64,000 bases of DNA. It comes from Streptomyces sp. L2. GTDB lineage: Bacteria > Actinomycetota > Actinomycetes > Streptomycetales > Streptomycetaceae. The stretch spans positions 930,001-994,000 of the forward strand of contig NZ_QBDT01000001.1 of the NCBI RefSeq assembly GCF_004124325.1. The letters run 5' to 3'. Below, one piece after another: positions 61,981-64,000 of the stretch (its first letter is position 1; every line of letters starts with the position of its first letter). Below the pieces are notes generated by a model. That model was not told where the DNA came from. It saw only the letters and a program-made list of their open reading frames with translations, and searched no databases. Made by a program: the position numbers and the translations under genes.

Positions 61981-63104
61981 CGACGGCTCCCGCCCTCGGT
62001 GTACTCGGGTTCTTCTTCGTCCTCGTACTCCTCGTCCGCGTCCTCGTACTCCTCCTCGTCCGCAGGCTCCCCGTCGTCCTCGGGCTCCTCCTCGTCCTCC
62101 TCGGCTTCCTCGTCCTCGGCGTCGTAACCCTCTTCGTCCTCGTCCTCGTCCACGGGCTCGTCGGACGCCTCGGGCTCCTCGGGTTCGCCGTTCTCCTCCG
62201 GCTCGCCGTTGTCCTCGGTCTCGGCGTTCTCCTCCTCGACGGCGTCCTCGTGGCTGCGGACCACCTCGCCGTCACGGATCTCGCCGCGCCAGCCGTCGTC
62301 CGCCTCGCCCTTCAGGGTGATGAAGCGGGCGTAGTGCTTCAGATCCAGCCTGGCCCTTCGGCCCTGGGCGCGCCACAGGTTGCCGGTCTTCTCGAAGAAG
62401 CCGCTCGGGTAGTACTCCATGACCAGCAGGACCCTGGTGAGGTCGTCGCCCAGGGCATGGAAGGTCACCACGCCCTTGGTGCTGCCCTTCGCGCCCTCGG
62501 AGGTCCACTGGATGCGCTGGTCGGGTATTTGCTCGGTGGTCTGCGCCTTCCAGCTGCGGCTGGACCACAGGACCTTCGCCTGCCAGTCGGAGTGGGTGTC
62601 GTCGGCGCGGTTCGCGCTCTTGACGCCCTTGGCGAAGGTGCTGAAGTCCTGGTACTGGGTCCACTGGTCGTAGGCGGTGCGCAGCGGCACCCCGACGTCC
62701 ACGGACTCCATGATGACGGTGGGCTTGTTGCCCCCGCCCCCCTTGCGCTTGCCGCTGCCGCCGAGGTTCTTCACCGCACCCATGACGTTGTCCTTGACCC
62801 GCGAGGCGCCCAGCTCCAGTGCGGAGCGCAGTGGCCCCTTGCCCTCGGCGAGCTTGCGGCCGCCGTCCAGGGCCAGCTTGCCGAAGCCGGGGCTGTTCCC
62901 CTCGGCGATGTCGTTGAGCTTGACCGTGGTCTCGCCCAGTTTGCGGCCGACGCCGGTCAGCAGCCGCTCGGCCTGGGCGGTCAGGTAGTCCTGGGCCTCC
63001 TGCTTCAGGCGGTCGGCGGCCTCGCTGTGGGCGAGTGATGTCAGCGGGTTCTCCTGTGCGGCGCCGGAGGCCCGGCCGGCCGCGGATCCGAGGGTGTCGG
63101 TCAT
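61977..63104 (-). CDS. SRPBCC-domain gas-vesicle-cluster protein (gvpZ position)
   Basis: A 375-aa protein. Residues ~1-120 are helical and polar; residues ~128-265 are an SRPBCC/polyketide-cyclase-like domain (VIMESVDVGVPLRTAYDQWTQYQDFSTFAKG, VVTFHALGDDLTRVLLVMEYYPSGF). The last ~95 residues are almost entirely acidic (long Asp/Glu stretches). The position between gvpY-like and gvpJ genes matches gvpZ of the S. coelicolor cluster as I recall it. The acidic tail probably binds a basic partner, perhaps the Lys-rich protein coded just upstream. Overlaps both neighbours. Confidence 0.8.
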   Translation of the reverse strand: MTDTLGSAAGRASGAAQENPLTSLAHSEAADRLKQEAQDYLTAQAERLLTGVGRKLGETTVKLNDIAEGNSPGFGKLALDGGRKLAEGKGPLRSALELGASRVKDNVMGAVKNLGGSGKRKGGGGNKPTVIMESVDVGVPLRTAYDQWTQYQDFSTFAKGVKSANRADDTHSDWQAKVLWSSRSWKAQTTEQIPDQRIQWTSEGAKGSTKGVVTFHALGDDLTRVLLVMEYYPSGFFEKTGNLWRAQGRRARLDLKHYARFITLKGEADDGWRGEIRDGEVVRSHEDAVEEENAETEDNGEPEENGEPEEPEASDEPVDEDEDEEGYDAEDEEAEEDEEEPEDDGEPADEEEYEDADEEYEDEEEPEYTEGGSRR

Positions 63105-63814
63105 CGGTCGTCGCCGCCCTTCGGCAGCCGGTTACGGGCGCCCCGGGAGGCGCTGCCGGCCACGGCCGTCTTCTTGCCGGCGGTCCTGCGGGCCGTGCCG
63201 GTCTTCTTGGCCGCCGTCTTCTTGGCCGGGGCCTTCTTCGCGGCGGCCTTCCGTGCCCCGCCCTTCTCGGCGGCCGGCGCCTTCTTGGCGGGCGCCTTCT
63301 TCGCGGGCCTCTTCTCGCCGGTGCCGGACTTCCCGCGGGACGAGCGGCCCCGGGCCTCCCGGTCTTCGTCCCGGTCCCGGTCGTCGTCCCGATCCTGGTC
63401 GTCGTCCCGATCCTGGTCGTCCTCGTCCCGGACCTCGTCGTCCCGGACCTCGTCCTCCTCCCCATCGGAGCCAGAACCGGAGCCGGTGCCGGGCAGGGCC
63501 CCGGTGAGCTGTTCGCGGACCTCGCTGGTCCTGCCGTGCAGCCGGTCGGCGAGCGCGCTCATCTGGCGCTCGACCATGGCCCCGGAAGCGGCCTTGCCCG
63601 CGCCCCTGAGGTCCTCGCGCAGCTGGTCGCCGATCTCCTTGAACTGCGGGTTCTCCCGCAGCTGGCGGCCCGCCAGCTCCGCGACCGCCCGCGGGCTCAG
63701 GTTCAGCTTCTTGCCGGCCACCAGCGAGCCGACGGCCAGCGCCAGTTTCGCCTTCTTCGTACGTCCGAGGACGTATCCGGCCCCTATGGCGAGGCCGAGT
63801 CCCACTCGATTCAT
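63101..63814 (-). CDS. Gas-vesicle-cluster protein with acidic and Lys/Ala-rich tails (gvpY position)
   Basis: A 237-aa protein. Residues 1-~105 form a globular N-terminus starting MNRVGLGLAIGAGYVLGR with a hydrophobic segment. Residues ~115-155 are Asp/Arg repeats (DRDDD, DRDED), and ~158-230 are Lys/Ala-rich, histone H1-like (KKAPAKK, AAKKT). Such Lys-rich tails have been loosely annotated as DNA primase; no primase motif is visible. The charge pattern suggests an interaction platform, maybe with the acidic SRPBCC protein. It overlaps gvpG by ATGA. Confidence 0.78.
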   Translation of the reverse strand: MNRVGLGLAIGAGYVLGRTKKAKLALAVGSLVAGKKLNLSPRAVAELAGRQLRENPQFKEIGDQLREDLRGAGKAASGAMVERQMSALADRLHGRTSEVREQLTGALPGTGSGSGSDGEEDEVRDDEVRDEDDQDRDDDQDRDDDRDRDEDREARGRSSRGKSGTGEKRPAKKAPAKKAPAAEKGGARKAAAKKAPAKKTAAKKTGTARRTAGKKTAVAGSASRGARNRLPKGGDDR

Positions 63815-64000
63815 CGTGCCGTCCCGTTGCCTGTGGTGTCGCCGGAGCGCAGGGCGGTCTCCAGCCGGTCGAGCAGTTCGTCCTCTCGCCGGTCGAACTC
63901 CTCCTCGGTGATCTCGCCCGCCTCCAGCTGCTCTTCGAGGCGCGCGAGTTCGGCCCGCACGGTGGCGGGGTCGTAATAGATCCGTTCCGCTTCACGCAGC
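63811..64000 (-). CDS. gvpG: Gas vesicle protein GvpG (5'-truncated by window end)
   Basis: Only the last ~62 codons are in the window: LREAERIYYDPATVRAELAR followed by LEEQLEAGEITEEEFDRRED and ELLDRLETAL, the typical helical GvpG pattern. The stop overlaps the ATG of the next gene (63811-63814). It belongs to the upstream end of the same leftward gvp operon; gvpO, gvpA and gvpF would be expected beyond 64 kb. Confidence 0.9.
   Translation of the reverse strand, partial: LREAERIYYDPATVRAELARLEEQLEAGEITEEEFDRREDELLDRLETALRSGDTTGNGTAR

Noticed and set aside
63101..63814. DNA primase
   Set aside because: The Lys-rich tail invites this label, but no zinc-ribbon or Toprim motif is present and the context is gas vesicles.

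Overview
The window is a very GC-rich chromosomal segment with strong third-position G/C bias, frequent GTG (and one TTG) starts, and actinomycete-specific families (DUF5753 and MmyB-like XRE regulators, DUF2795, DUF6158, GH75 chitosanase, a gvp cluster ending J-L-S-K). It is almost certainly from a Streptomyces or very close relative. From memory, the second sucCD pair, the oxalate genes and the gvp genes also lie fairly close together in the S. coelicolor SCO65xx region, so this looks like an ordinary chromosomal arm region carrying one defence-type insertion. No search was run; family names come from motifs visible in the translations.

1-8.5 kb: a probable anti-phage operon at the 3' end of a tRNA-Leu(GAG). 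It has a partial superfamily-2 helicase with DUF1998-like cysteine motifs and Vsr-like tail segments, a RelE/ParE-like plus UvrD helicase fusion, and a Septu-type pair: PtuA-like ATPase and PtuB-like HNH nuclease. 8.6-29.8 kb: an oxalate/formate C1 catabolic region. It holds aldehyde dehydrogenase, succinate-CoA ligase (sucD, sucC), a ThDP decarboxylase/lyase, formyl-CoA:oxalate CoA-transferase (frc), an ADP-forming acyl-CoA synthetase, two OFA-type oxalate:formate transporters, a GntR/FCD regulator, a FabH-like ketosynthase, a PanE/ApbA reductase and an NAD-type formate dehydrogenase whose catalytic subunit is split into two genes, then fdhD. Three control regions in this stretch share the motif GTCkACwGTmT, which predicts one GntR regulon. 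The likely flow is oxalate import, CoA transfer, decarboxylation to formyl-CoA, release of formate, and oxidation of formate to CO2 with NADH.

29.8-42 kb: small housekeeping or stress units, mostly regulator/target pairs with a visible palindrome between them: MarR/quinone reductase, LysR/SBF-type transporter, a TetR-like palindrome before a fatty acyl-CoA ligase, aldo/keto reductase, a GH75 chitosanase with a CsnR-box-like palindrome, two methyltransferases, pterin carbinolamine dehydratase and two XRE regulators. 42-60 kb: OsmC, a membrane-anchored phosphodiesterase with an inserted ten-heptad repeat, a degenerate recombinase-like protein, two metallo-beta-lactamase-fold proteins, DedA, an aminotransferase-like protein without a recognisable catalytic lysine, a Cys-rich cell-surface protein, a pyruvate-oxidase-type enzyme, a frameshifted DUF2795 gene, PfpI, ABC-F, a histidine phosphatase, a PAP2/diacylglycerol-kinase fusion and a methyltransferase.

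60.1-64 kb: a small hydrophobic protein gene, then the end of a gas-vesicle operon read leftwards (gvpG partial, two charged accessory proteins in the gvpY/gvpZ positions, gvpJ, gvpL, gvpS, gvpK). Every junction in this operon is a 4-nt ATGA/GTGA overlap. No CRISPR array, insertion sequence, rRNA or replication origin was seen.
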